Assembly: GCA_963691815.1 (NCBI GenBank) | Contig: OY829653.1 | Span: 5,253,801 to 5,317,800, forward strand | Origin: Echiichthys vipera | Lineage: Eukaryota > Chordata > Actinopteri > Perciformes > Trachinidae | Length of the DNA: 64,000 nucleotides | Direction of reading: 5' to 3' | Translations under genes and position numbers: made by a program | The notes under the pieces: generated by a model | Databases searched by the model: none | What the model saw: only the letters and a program-made list of their open reading frames with translations | What the model was told of the DNA's origin: nothing | Shown here: one piece after another, positions 1 through 12,362 of the stretch | Position numbering within the stretch: the first letter of the stretch is position 1 | Layout: every line of letters begins with the position of its first letter

Positions 1-520
1 AATCACGGTTAACAACTTTTATAACAGTATAATAAAACATAACCATGAAAAAACTGATAAGGATCATGAGGTGGAAAGCTGTAAAAAGCTAACAAGTGGA
101 AACTTTGTTCAGATTTTCTCTCTTGGTCAAATGATCTTGATAGTGTTGCCATGACTACATTTAAAGGAGAATATTTCCCTGATCATACTTTGAGTCAGGA
201 GCCGTATTATCAGTAACATAAATCCATCTGAACAAGCACAGCCGGAGCAGGCACTGCTCGTACTTCTCGGGAATACGAAAATAATCAGCATTTCTGAGAT
301 AATATTTTCAGCTCGCTGCGGCATGATTGATGGAAGGCATGATTCCAGGAGTCGACGGCGAGCGAGCGTGCGCGGGGAGGAACATCGCGCAAATGAAAGG
401 AAAGCAAACATGTGTTCTGCGTGTTTCACAAGATGAATCTGCTGGCAACCGGACACTGGCAAGATAATGAAGACCAGACCGCCTGCTGTGAAGGTTCATC
501 ACAGAGCGCACACACGCACG
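1..520. other. unassigned sequence at left edge
   Basis: I see no convincing exon, repeat head or RNA gene here. On the gene map this lies inside or downstream of a large crppa intron, because the remaining crppa exons must be to the left. Confidence 0.4.
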
Positions 521-526
521 CACACA

Positions 527-1262
<736 letters not shown>

Positions 1263-1635
1263 GGCCTCATGTCAGGGAGCTCTTGCTTTCATTTACAACC
1301 TGTGTGACCTGCATTGAGCAGAGTCTGAGCATGAATCATTATGAGACTGATGCGCGAGGGCGTTCGTCACAGCGACCGTGACTTCGACCCGAATGTTTTC
1401 CATCTATCACTGACAGAATAAACGCCACCGCCGGGAGCGATGCATCCGTCAGTCTGATAAACTGTTTCTGAGAAAGGATGGAAAGGCCTTCAGGTGTGTG
1501 TGATCGCGAGAACAGTGTGTCTTCTTTGGTCTGGACCCAACTGGGAGACTTGACTTTGTGATATTTTCAGTGTTGGGTGTGTTTCATCATCCCACCAGGT
1601 GAAAGGTTTGATTCCTGTAACTGCGGCTGATGTTA

Positions 1636-1975
1636 TTATTATTATTATGGCTTAGATTTATATAGCGTCTTTCTCAGTGCCCAAGGCGCTTTACAGAGTC
1701 CAGGTTCCAGCCATTCACACAGACCTACACAGTAAACTACGCAGTAGTCACAGCTGCCCTGGGGCTGACTGAAGGAAGCGTTGCAGCCAATCAGCGCCTA
1801 CGGCCCCTCCGACCACCTCCTCAAACATACAGTAGTCATACACATTCACAGGAGGTAAGGTGGGTGAAGTGTCTTGCCCAAGGACACAAGGACCATGACA
1901 CAAGTAGGGCAGGGCGGGGATCGAACCGCCGACCCTTTCGGACATTGGCCCACTTGCTCTACCAACTGACCTTAG
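1636..1975 (-). mobile_element. tRNA-derived SINE (family 3), near full length
   Basis: Read on the minus strand, this begins with a tRNA-like head: an A-box-like GTTGGTAGAGCAAGTGG, then a B-box GGTTCGATCCC. A body with CAAGACACTTCACCC follows, then a tail with AAAGCGCC and GCTATATAAATC, ending in an (ATT)n tract. This is the layout of abundant teleost tRNA SINEs. It resembles the copies near 15.3 kb and 23.3 kb. The Repbase name was not determined. Confidence 0.85.
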
Positions 1976-2405
1976 ACCTGTGACAGACTTCTGTCACACT
2001 CTGCGCTCTACCTAACTGACAGTCTCCGGTTTAAGAAATGAAGTTTGAGCTACAGATTGAATTAACTGTACGACGTTTTCCGAGCATGAGGACCTACTGG
2101 CATTTTGGGGTTGTTTCCTCTATTTGTAGACGCATTAGCATCCGTCTCTGAAGTGCTGCGCTCTTGGACGTAGGCACATCCTGCCTTCATCTGCTGCTGG
2201 AAACACTGACAACCCAAAGAGGTTTCACATCTTTAACTCATATTTACAAATGGAAGCTTTGGAGATCATTTTCATAACGATTGTTTCCAGCTTCTGACAT
2301 TTACTGAGCTTTGGATGCTTCCTCTGGCAGAAATGGAAATCAAACGTCTGAAGATAGTGACGAATGTCCATTGCCGGGAAATTACTGAGATGTTTGTCTG
2401 GTATA

Positions 2406-2748
2406 GAGCTGCAACTAACGATTATCCATCCATCTGTCTTTGACTACTTGTCCCTATCGGGGTCGCGGGGGGCTGGAGCCGATCCCAGCTGACATTGGGC
2501 GTGAGGCGGGGTCCACCCTGGACAGGACGCCACTCTATCGCAGGGCACATAGAGACGAACAGAGACAGACAACCATTCACACAAATGTCATATTTTGAAG
2601 TTTTTGATTGTTGGCCAAATTAAATTAAATATTTAAAGGCGTCACCTTGGACTCTGGGAAAATGGAGCGGGCAATTTCCACGCAGACAATTAATAAATTA
2701 ATCGGGAAGACAATAGATAACGAAAATAACTGTAATCTGCAGCCCTGA
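2406..2748. mobile_element. MITE (GCTGCAAC-ended family) with a nested SINE
   Basis: The left end reads GAGCTGCAACTAACGATTAT and the right end contains ATCTGCAGCCCTG, the terminal inverted repeat of an AT-rich non-autonomous element very common in fish. The body is interrupted at about 2428-2592 by a family 1 SINE fragment, so the MITE is the older insertion. Related copies lie at 3426-3600, 10917-11107, 42556-43430 and 63711-63972. Confidence 0.65.
2428..2592 (-). mobile_element. tRNA-derived SINE (family 1), truncated
   Basis: This minus-strand fragment carries the family 1 3' half: the complement of GGTTGTCTGTCTCTGTTCG, the GATAGAGTGGCGTCCTGTCC block and the GGGATCGGCTCCAGCC block, ending in a short (ATGG)n tail. 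The tRNA-like head and the GTTTGCATGTTCTCC block are missing. It sits inside a MITE. Confidence 0.85.
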
Positions 2749-3043
2749 ATAAAGACAAAACTGCAGCAAATCCTGACATTTCTGCTTGAAAAATGATGAA
2801 GTCATTATCAGAATAGTTGCTGAACTGTTCAAATAATACAATCTAATATATTGCCTCATGTATTTGGTACCAAAGTTCCACTTGACCGGATAAACCAACA
2901 TTAAAGGAGAAAACATAGTTAAATAAAATAAAAAAAAGACCTTGATGTAGATGAGAAAAAGCAGCAGATGTGACATGTTGCAGGGGTTTCAGTTCTTATC
3001 CATCTGAATACTCGGGTGTTTTAGTGAAGACAGCTCTTATCAC

Positions 3044-6000
3044 ACTGACCCCTTGCTCCTTGGCAGCCATGGCGATCTTGTAGAGAAAGTCCTCCTCAAC
3101 AAAAGGCCGCACAGCATCGTGGATGATGACCACCTCTGGCCTCTCCTCGCCCAGAGCCAGGACGCCGTTACATATCGACCTGTGACGAGTCGAGCCGCCC
3201 GGCACCGCTCGAACCTTCCTGTGCTGGAAGCGCTGAACGATGTCCGTCATCAGGTCCATGTTTTCTTTGGCGACGACGACCGCAACTCTCTGGATCCACG
3301 ACACCCTGCAAGAACACAGCGTCCGCTCAGGTGAGAAGTCAGAAACACGAGGGAGGATAGGCAGAACACGTCGTCCTCAGCGTCTGAGATTAAGAAATCA
3401 GAGCTGTGATCTATTCATTTTTTTCTGATTTAATCTGGAGAATGTTAAAGAAAAATGCTGGTTTAGATTTCCCAGAGCCCAAGGCCATGTCTTCACAATA
3501 CTTGGATCGTCCAACCAAGAGCCCAAAACCCAAAGACATTAAATATACGGGGACTTGAAAAAGAGAAAACCAGAAAATCCTCTGATTTGAGAAGATAAAT
3601 CCAGCAAATTTAGCAAGTTTAATAGAATCAGAAAAACTTTAATAATCTTAGGGGGAAATTATTTTTCGGTGCAAACTCCAGCTATACAAGCAACATATTA
3701 ACAACAATATACACATACAATATACTAAATATTTGGAAAAACAGTAATATAAAACAATATTTATATAAAATATTAATTTAGAATAGTAATATATACAAAA
3801 GTACTGTAATAATGTGAATGTTTACCCCTGTTTCCAGTCTTTCTGCCACGCTGGGCTAACTGGTTGCTGGCTTTTTGCTGTTTATCTTACAGATTAGGGG
3901 CGGACTGATTCATTGGATGATATTTGCCTTGTTGACTGCGATCCGCCTCCCAGCAAAGACATTCACCGATCGCCCGTGTTTGTCTGCTGTGCTGCATCAA
4001 GTCAACATTGGCTAAACGTTGTGTTAAAAGGTCAAGAAGGCTTTTATTCACTTCAAGGCTTTATATCAGTTATTTTCCTGTGAAAGACGCTTATGTTACA
4101 GTCGAGTCAAGTTTATTTATATAGCACATTTCATACAACAGACGTAGAATAAATGTGCTTAAAGGTTGGTTGTATGACTGAAGTGCTTCTCCCTCAAAGA
4201 CATAGTTATGTATCTGTTATAATTAGTGAAGCATGCGAAAGAAGAGCCTGCGGTTCGCCAGTGAGGCAGCTAAGGCAGAGGATCGGGGCTGGAGCGTAAA
4301 GGTGCGACCAGTGGAGGTTGGCTGTAGGGGATTTGTAGCTAGTTCCACCACAAGGCTCCTGAAGGAGGTTGGCATCAGAGGGCAGACTCAACAGAAGACC
4401 ATCAAGGAGTTAGCCAGTGCTGCCGAAAGGAGCAGTCATTGGTTGTGGCTGAAGAGAAAGGAGACCGGCTGCCAGATGGCCGCAGGGTGCCCCCAGTGTG
4501 ACACACGCCCAGATTTGATGAGCCTGCGGTGGGCCAGCCACGGAGGAGGGTGTGTTGTGAGAAAAGCCCGAAACGCCCTAAGAGACTGTGGCACACAACT
4601 GATGATGTGTCGGACTGGTGGCACCAGACGGTCAATTCCCAAATCTCTCAATCCATCCCCACTCAGAGAACATCTCCATCATTATGACTGAGCTGAGCAT
4701 CATGGGATAGTGACACCAAGTCCTAGCAAGAATCTAGTAATCATTAAGATTTCTTTGTTTTCTTGGCACCAAAGGGGGAATAAACAAATGAAAACAACGA
4801 CAAAAAGTCACATCAGTGGGATCAATCTTGATTAATGTTGAATTATTAATTTTAAAAAATGACTTGTTTGATCGACAAATGATCTAAATTGTTGGTGGAT
4901 AATAAATCATCCACTAATCCCTTCAACAGTGGGAAATAATTGTTGTTTTTTTAAGTGATGCTAATATCATAACTGTACAGAATAAGCTCCACTAACATAA
5001 TAATGCATCTCTACTGATGAGTGAGCAGTCTCAGATTGATCCAACTGTTGTCAGCATAGACACTGTTGACCTTTGACCTCTCTGTAGTCACCAACCAAAG
5101 ATGGTTTCTGTCATTTCAGGCAGGCTTAATTTTTTTTTATCATGATGATGTTTGTTAAGTGTTTCTTTTTTTCTGATAAGTTTGGTTGTATTTAGATATC
5201 TGATGCTATAACGAGGTGAAACGTAATGATTGACAGCTGTGACTGACTCCTGATTGGTTAGGTGGGTGTATGGGCGGGACTTCGACATGGCCCGATCAGT
5301 CCTTCGCAGACTCAGGAGGGAATTATAAAGACAGCAGCTCCCATATCCAGGATATCATAGTCTTTACTTATGTACAGTGGGAGGAAGCAGAGGCGCGTCC
5401 CCCATCTTTATATCCAGTCTACGGGCCACACAGGCAGCATCCCCACCCTGCTCTCCAGTCCCAGGATGTTGCTGCATTCATTTCCTGACATGTAAACACC
5501 GACAACGAGCTGAGAGGACACACTTCTGATTATAAACACCGGTTGTTATTGTACTGTTGTAACGAGGGTCAGGCAAAAACCACCACACGGTGTAAACATC
5601 CACCTTCACTTCACCGTCATGGAGCCTGAAATCTGTAGAAAACATCAGTCTGTCCTCCGGTGATGGAAGAAAGACTCAAATCCTTTGATAAAAACAATAA
5701 CCAAATTCAAATTTTAGGAAAATGTAGCTTAATTTTTTAACAGCACCTTACAAAACTAGAGTTTAACCTCAAACCAAACAGGGATTAATCCGGTCTTATC
5801 GAATTATGAAGATAGTTTTTTAACGCTGCCCTGGTTTTCTGTGTCCACCTGCAGATGGGTGACACTATATCACAGCACTGAACATTCATTCATTCATTCA
5901 TTCATCTTCAACCGCTTGTCTCTGTCGGGGTCGCGGCGGGGCTGGAGCCGATCCCAGCTGACATCGGGCGTGACGCGGGGTACATCCTGGACATGACGCC

Positions 6001-7781
6001 AGTCTATCACAGGACACATAGAGACGAACAGAGACAGACAACCATTCACACCTACGGGTGATTTAGAGTCATCAATGAACCAAACACCTGCACGTCTTTG
6101 GACTGTGGGAGGAAACCGGAGAACCCGGAGAAAACCCACGCAGACACGGGGAGAACATGCAAACTCCACACAGAAAGGCCCCACCTGGGATTCGAACCAG
6201 GAACCCACTCGCTGTGAGGCGACAGTGCTAACCACCTAATCAACAGAACACACTGGCGCTGCCACTTTCTACTTCACAAACACGTGCCTTCGTACACTGT
6301 TGGCAGTGTGTAGTCGGCTGTATTATTGTCTGTGAATTAAAACATCAACGTGCTTCAGACATGCAGACACAGTGCACGGCAGATCAGTGACTAGCATCTG
6401 GAACCTTCTCCTCCACATATTTATGATGTACTGTAACTTAGTGAAGGGAAATACGTCTCTTTAATGGGCGCTCATGACTCACGGCGTTCTTTTCCAGGAG
6501 CCGTGAGAGTGGCTCATCATTCTTCTTTAAATGCTATTTTTTAAAGGTATGGGGTTCGCTATTTATCTGCAAAAATCAATCAGGCATTGGGGAATGTGTG
6601 CCCGCCTGTCCCACATGTTGGATAAAAGTGTCAACTCAGGTGTGTGTTTTCAGTCTAACAGCCCACTGCTGCTGCTGTCACCGTCACAGCCACAGGAGGA
6701 GGCAGAACGGCAAAAGAAGAGCATTAAACTTTCACGGCACTGCAGCTCTAGAGCAGGCAGGGACATTTGGGCACAACAATAATTTCAAATCTCATATCAT
6801 AACGATATGTGTCACCATATAGCACAAAAATCCTTTCAATTTAGGGATTTTCTTTAGCAGATCTGGGTCCCGTTCTTTCATGCGTTGTGTTTTTCTGCAG
6901 CTAATTGGTTGAATATGTCCTGTATTAGTCACTCAGGGCGCACTCACACTGTCCATCCGTACCGTGCCCAAGCGCGTTTCACAGCTAAAGTCTAGTTTGT
7001 TTGACCAGTGTGAGTGCAACCGTACCGCGCTTAGGAGCGGCACGCTTGCCGGCCACGGCCCGTTTGGGAGAGGTGGGCTTTGGTAAAGCGCGTTTGCACA
7101 TGTATGAGCCCGAGCATGCATAAGTGTACGAGCATGAGGCCTAAGGCTGACATCATTTTCTGTGTGCCTGTTGGGACATAGAAAAAAGAAGGAGGGACCA
7201 TGCGCGGACATTTAAAACAATGGCGGTGAAAGGTTCACGTTGGTGTGATGTGGAGGTGGAGTTTTTACTGCAGATTTGGTCGATGAAAAGATTCAAAAAC
7301 AGTCGACAAGACGCACAAAAACTCTGAGGTCTACGGAAAGATTTTTAAACAAAGCGATTGTTTGATGAGATGACGTCATCAATCAGTGTTACGGTGTGAT
7401 GACGTATAGGCAGCAAGAAGCATTCGCAGGGGGAGAGGGGGGGGGGGCAAGTACCCTAAAGCACGGGGCACAGTACGGACGGACAGTGTGAGTGTGCCCT
7501 AAGTGACTATGTTCATATGGACCCCAGTTTAGAAAATAAAATAAAAAAATAGCCTGGCCAACCTGGGGCCCCTGCACACCTGGGGCCCCCTGCACACCTG
7601 GGGCCCCCTGCACACCTGGGGCCCTTAGGCTGAAGCCGAGGTCAGCCTGTGCATTTATCCACCTCTGCAGGTCAGCTAATAGGAACAGTGTGACAAAAGA
7701 ACCATGAAATGTTGGTGAAAAATGAAAATAGTGGCAAAATAATTTTCTGTGTTGGGAATATCATGTATAACTCTTTCTTTC

Positions 7782-7856
<75 letters not shown>

Positions 7857-8217
7857 TGAATCTTGTTTCCTCTTCCCCTGTACCGTTGCCTGGATACATG
7901 CATACAAAAACCGGTATTATGACGTTTTTTAATCGCAACATATTTCATTTTTATATTTTTTATTACCTCTCGAAAGCCTGGATAGTGTAGCTGATGAGCG
8001 GCCGACCCAGAATCGAGCAGAACTGTTTCGGTGTCTGTAGTCCGGTTCTCTCCCCGGTGCCGCCGGCAGGGAGAACCACAGACACCGCGAAGTCCACGCT
8101 GCATTCCGCCGGCTGCCGGTCGCTCTTCCCGGCCTCACGAGTTGGGAAACTCCCAGGATGAGCGGGCCTCTCCGGGTCACGACCGCCGGTCTGCACGTTG
8201 GTGTGTTTGACCTCCAT
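3044..8217 (-). CDS. crppa: CRPPA/ISPD D-ribitol-5-phosphate cytidylyltransferase, first two coding exons (partial)
   Basis: This enzyme transfers CMP from CTP to D-ribitol 5-phosphate in the cytosol, making the CDP-ribitol used to build the alpha-dystroglycan O-mannosyl glycan. Coding exon 1 is 8217-7967 and starts at MEVKHTN; residues about 48-65 hold the nucleotide-binding loop VLPAGGTGERTG followed by TPKQF. It ends in split codon AG before a GTAATA donor. Coding exon 2 starts at 3305 after TTGCAG and reads VSWIQRVAVVV, then GGSTRHRSICNGV and VIIHDAVRPFVEE, both IspD-family motifs. Its 3' end is uncertain: 3044 (GTGATA donor) keeps the expected length, and 3050 (GTCAGT donor) would drop two residues. 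The 4.66-kb intron is full of transposon remnants. All later exons lie left of the window, so the gene is partial. The start is chosen by length and by a promoter-like region just upstream. Confidence 0.9.
3426..3600. mobile_element. internal fragment of GCTGCAAC-ended MITE family
   Basis: The AGAGCCCAAG, CAAAACCCAAAGACATTAAA and AACCAGAAAATCCTC blocks match the internal body of the same MITE family as at 10.9 kb and 42.6 kb. The termini are not clear. It lies in crppa intron 1. Confidence 0.45.
4225..4700 (+). mobile_element. non-LTR retrotransposon fragment, C-terminal end of ORF2
   Basis: A 152-codon open frame (4233-4691) encodes an AKAEDRGWSVKVRPVEVGCRG segment, then LLKEVGIRG and AAERSSHWLWLKRKE. 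This combination recurs at the extreme C-terminus of LINE reverse-transcriptase polyproteins of fish. No RT catalytic domain is present, so this is a 5'-truncated or decayed copy. The clade was not assigned. It lies in crppa intron 1 in the opposite orientation to the gene. Confidence 0.6.
4705..5880. other. crppa intron 1, unassigned stretch
   Basis: The sequence is AT-rich and I could not assign any exon or complete repeat in it. Short open frames here have no family resemblance that I recognise. Confidence 0.4.
5884..6238 (-). mobile_element. tRNA-derived SINE (family 1), near full length
   Basis: Read on the minus strand: a head with GATTAGGTGGTTAGCACTG (A-box-like) and a B-box GGTTCGAATCCC; then GTGTGGAGTTTGCATGTTC, GGTTTTCTCCGGGTTCTCC and CACAGTCCAAAGACGTGC; then the GATAGACTGGCGTC body; and a 3' (ATGA)n tail, seen on the plus strand as ATTCATTCATTC at 5884. 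This is the best reference copy of the family in the window. Confidence 0.9.
6926..7509 (+). mobile_element. PIF/Harbinger-like non-autonomous DNA transposon with Myb-like coding remnant
   Basis: Inverted ends TAGTCACTYAGGGC (left, about 6926) and GCCCTAAGTGACTA (right, about 7509) continue inward as CACTCACAC/GTGTGAGTG over about 35 bp. Inside, an ATG near 7220 opens a frame beginning MAVKGSRWCDVEVEFLLQIW, resembling the Myb/trihelix-type DNA-binding protein encoded by Harbinger-class elements, but it meets a stop after about 30 codons. No DDE transposase is present. It lies in crppa intron 1. Confidence 0.6.
7561..7624. repeat. short GC-rich minisatellite
   Basis: About 3.5 tandem copies of an 18-bp unit of the form CTGGGGCCCCCTGCACAC. 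It lies in crppa intron 1 between the Harbinger-like element and a CA array. Confidence 0.85.
7783..7853. repeat. CA microsatellite
   Basis: A nearly pure CA run of about 35 units, about 115 bp inside intron 1 from the donor of crppa coding exon 1. Confidence 0.97.
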
Positions 8218-8343
8218 CAGGTGGAGGGTGAGGGGTCACGGCAGGTCATTCACAAGCCCGTTCATCCACAGCTGATGGGCGGGGTGAAAAACCACAACAC
8301 GCCGGCAACGAGGATGGAGAGTTTGGGCAAAACGGCGCTGTGA

Positions 8344-8357
8344 TGACGTGCTTCCGG
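8344..8357. promoter_or_regulatory. CRE plus ETS motif pair upstream of crppa
   Basis: TGACGT (8344-8349, ATF/CREB-type) lies one base from CTTCCGG (8351-8357, ETS-type), about 130 bp upstream of the crppa start codon and in GC-richer sequence. Paired motifs of this kind are typical of TATA-less housekeeping promoters. Use as the crppa promoter is inferred. Confidence 0.4.
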
Positions 8358-8819
8358 TGGATCCTTTCAAAATAAAAGAAAACCAAGTCAAGTCCTGTCT
8401 TGTTTGTAAATAATTTCTTCTTTTAGGCTCTTTTAGATTTAATTCTGCTTGTATTTTGCTTTTGTGTTGTGTTTGTGGCTTCAGGGGTTTCTTTTGTCCC
8501 ACCTGTGCATTTATGTATGCATGTATTTCCATTCTGTACATTTGTTTTATATATTTATACCTGTAGGTAAAACCCTACTTCATATTACAGATATGTATAT
8601 TGTATATATCCATAACTTATGTGCCTGTCTATTTTGCCATCTGGATTGTATATTTGTCCCAATTCAATATTATTATTTTTTTTACTTATGTGTACTTTGT
8701 GTCTATATTCTCTATGTTTACCTGTCTGAGAGAGTGAACACCTGCCAAAGTCTGTATGTACATGTTTATTTCTGTGTTATTCTAATCTTGTTTATTTTGC
8801 ACAAATAAATGAAGGAAAA

Positions 8820-9775
8820 TTTAAAAAGTCAAGGTTGTTTCGCTTTTATTTTTTCACCACAAAGCGCCTAAAGTGCATACATGGGCTACACCTTTATAGT
8901 GGGGTACTCGTTCGTGTGTAACCTTAATCAAACTGTTATAAGTTAATACCACGATTAAAATAGTCCATAACAACTAATGGTTCCCCACTGTTAATATCAA
9001 TTAAATAAGTCTAGTTAAGTATCATATTTCAGGATTTCTTCATTTCTTTTGTTTGTTAAATATAAATATTGATATGCAAAGTAATATAACTGCAGTTGTC
9101 AGATCAGAAGATGGATGAAGTGGAGGAAAAATGTATTGTTATTGTATTTTAATCAATCAAGCAACTCCATTTGCAGATGGAGACTGTGATGGGGTTGAAA
9201 GCTCCAGAAAATGAAAGTAAACCTTGAGTTCACATTTCTTTCTTTTTTTTCTGTTGTTTTAGTTTAGATTCAACTTTAATTTTAAAGGAAAACTTATTTT
9301 AAATCCAAGTCTGGATGCTGGAGAATCTTCGGCTTGACGCATCTTTGGAGACGCAGCTGCTGCAGGTCGCTACAAATATAAGTCCTCATGTGGACTTTCA
9401 GGTACTCTCACATTGCAGATAGTAGGTTTGGTATTAAGTCTCACGAGAACTCAGTTGTACATCAAAAAAAAATCACACCAAAGTTAACTTTTTTCTTTTT
9501 TTTCAACTTATGCACAAGTGCGCAATACATATTAGTCTGAAAACATGAAAAATAATCCACATATGCCCTAAATTAGGAATCTAATGTTGTTATATCAAGA
9601 CTGATGTTTAGTCTTCTTGTAAAAATTATGAGATTTCCTTCTAACTTTAATCAGTAACCAGGTCTAAGCTAACATTAGGACTTCAATACTGTCTGACATA
9701 AGTTGTAGTGCGGCCTCCTGTAGATGCAACACATGTTAAAGTCTCCACTGACAACAATACACATTATAAAAAAGT
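8820..9775. other. intergenic AT-rich sequence between crppa and sostdc1
   Basis: No exon or defined repeat recognised. It probably contains DNA just past the sostdc1 transcript end. Confidence 0.35.
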
Positions 9776-9779
9776 GATA

Positions 9780-9785
9780 TTTATT
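9780..9785 (-). promoter_or_regulatory. candidate polyadenylation signal for sostdc1
   Basis: TTTATT on the plus strand is AATAAA on the minus strand, about 575 bp beyond the sostdc1 stop codon. This would give an ordinary-length 3'UTR. The site was chosen by position only. Confidence 0.3.
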
Positions 9786-10359
9786 TCGTAAAAAGTTATT
9801 ACAAGACTGATTAATGACAAACCTTTTCCAGATTTCACCCACCTGCTGATGCCGCTCGAGCAAAAACGTATCATCTTACATGTTGCCACAGAAAATATAT
9901 TACATCAAACGTAGTAAATCTTACACAGTAAAATTTGAAACACATGGCAATACTTCAAAATGCAAGTAAGGATTTGATATTTGTACAAGTATTTACACAG
10001 GATTGTTTGGTGTTTACTGGTGTTGGTGCCTAAAACTACACATCTCCTTCGGCGTATAAAATGAATATAGGAGCGCATGCACGTGGCTACATCTGGGACG
10101 ATGTGTGTTGGCTCGGGGCTCCAGAGGGCTCTTCGGACCGTACACCCCAGTTCAGTTCACATTATCTTTTAACCTTGAGGATTCAAATGTCAAGAAAAGT
10201 CCTTAGCATGCTCTTTGGAGTTCTCCATCATAGTGAGGAACCAGCTTCACCCCGAATCAAGTCCCGGTCACATTGAGAGATAATCCACAAGCTCTGGACG
10301 TCCCGTCTCAATATCACCGAGACAAAACTCCCGCAGGTTTACGTGGATCGGATAGAGTC

Positions 10360-12312
10360 TCAGGGTTCGGCGTCGTGCCAGTTCTCACTCAGCCGGTTCT
10401 TCCCCAGCCTCCTCTTGCTCTTGGACTTGTGCTTGTGCAGGAGCTGCGGCGGAGACAGAGCCGGCTCCTCGAACTTGTTGCCTGACTCGTTGTGCTGCCT
10501 CGAGTACCTCTTGCACTTGCAGGAGGTGACCACGGTGATTTTGTATGTTCTCGTGCTGCCGTCCTGGCACTGCAGCTGGATGCGCTGGGTGCGAGTCTTG
10601 TCGTTGACACACCGCCAGTCCTGGTTGCTGCTGCTGCGGCGACCCCAGAGCTTCCTGCCGTAGGCGCCGCCGATCCAGTTTTGAAGCATCTGAGCGGGGA
10701 GACACTCGCCGGCGCACACCAGCTCCTTGATGGGGTTGATGCTGGTGCAGTGGCCATCAGAGATGTACTTAGTGGACCTCAGCTCTCTGCAGCCGATTTG
10801 GCTTCGCTCTGTGGAAAGACACAATAAGAGAATCAGGCAACTGCGCAGCGTGGATATAGGGGAAACCAAACACCTAAAGAGTATTTTCTGTCTATACACT
10901 GTCAGTAAATAGTGAAAAAAAACCTGTATAGCCCAAAGTGACATCCTCAAATGTCTTGTTTTATCTGAACAACGGTCCAAAACCCAAAAATATCATGTAC
11001 GAAACAGAAAATGCTGATATTTGAGAAACTAAAACAAGAGAATGTTGACTAAAAACATGATTGTTGGTTAATTTCAATGAATCAGCTGAATGGTTGCAGC
11101 TCTAATTGGAATCAGAATGACCTTTTCAGCACTGACTGTGGCAACAAAATGACACATCACGGTGACTTTGTCAGTACTTCATGGTAATAGTGAAAGATTA
11201 CTGCCCGGTCCTTTTACTCAGTACATTATGTCGGTTATTATGAAGCTCTTCTCAGCCCTACGGCGAGTCACAGGAGCTCAGCGAAGGAGCACAATAGTAC
11301 TTTGACCTTTCTACTTCAAAAAGCGGAGGAAATGTGGCCTCACGCGTAACAGAGAAACTTTCTTATTTGTCAGTGTGGCGGGGATTTAAGGAGGATTAGC
11401 TCTGTGCAGCAGCTACGACTGTTTCATTCTGCTGCGGGCTACAAACACTGTCCCCCTGCTCACCCCTGCACCGCTGTAACCCAAGCTCAGGTCCATTCAT
11501 ACAGCAGACCCCCCTCCCCCTCGTCTTTGTGACAGTGGTTGATGATGAACTCCCTCCCCTCCTTTACGATGGGCTGCTGGGAGAGCTCAGAGCCACAATC
11601 ACAAGCTTCCTGTTCAAGTTGTTCTCCTCGTACCTGCCCGGAAGACAGCCAGTCAGGTGTGCGTTACCCTGAGTGTTGCCTCGGCTCTCATGATGATGGA
11701 CGGTCATGAATGACACAGTGTGCTATGACACCCCCCTCCTGTGCAATGCAAGACTTTACAGACACTATATGGCGATGTTACTTTATATATTAGGTCTCCT
11801 ACGACTGCGTGAGTCTTGTGATGCGTGCAACTTTTTGCAAATAGTCCCTGTTTGATAGTGCAAGTGTGTTTTCTTTAGTCTATTTTAAGAACATTAAGGT
11901 GTGTGTAAATGATGGTGGCATGTTGATGGGATTAAGTGCCCGATTAAAGGGTAGACCACATTTTTTCTTTTTTTATGTTAAAGACAAAAAAAGAAGACGT
12001 TCATCTTCTTTAACCTGAACTTTATCAAGAGTTTTATGCACCTTTAAATGAAGAATTCAGAAAATAAAGACAGGGCGGGGTATATAAAAAATGGAAATTG
12101 GAAATGAATCAGCATGCATCTATAGCTCTGTCTTCATCTGTTACTCATTGTGGTGATTGGAGAACAGTAATCCAATCCCAAATACTAGAAAGACCGTATT
12201 CATGTGGCATGACTGTTTAATGTCATGCAAATAACCCCAGATTAGAAAGAATACCAGGACATAAAAGGAAAGGATATAAGGCAAAGTATGAAGGGTAACT
12301 TATTCTAAAGTA

Positions 12313-12362
<50 letters not shown>

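Noticed and set aside
10343..10827. Open frames on the plus strand and in other frames over sostdc1 exon 2
   Set aside because: Shadows of the sostdc1 coding exon, whose minus-strand frame matches a known protein throughout.
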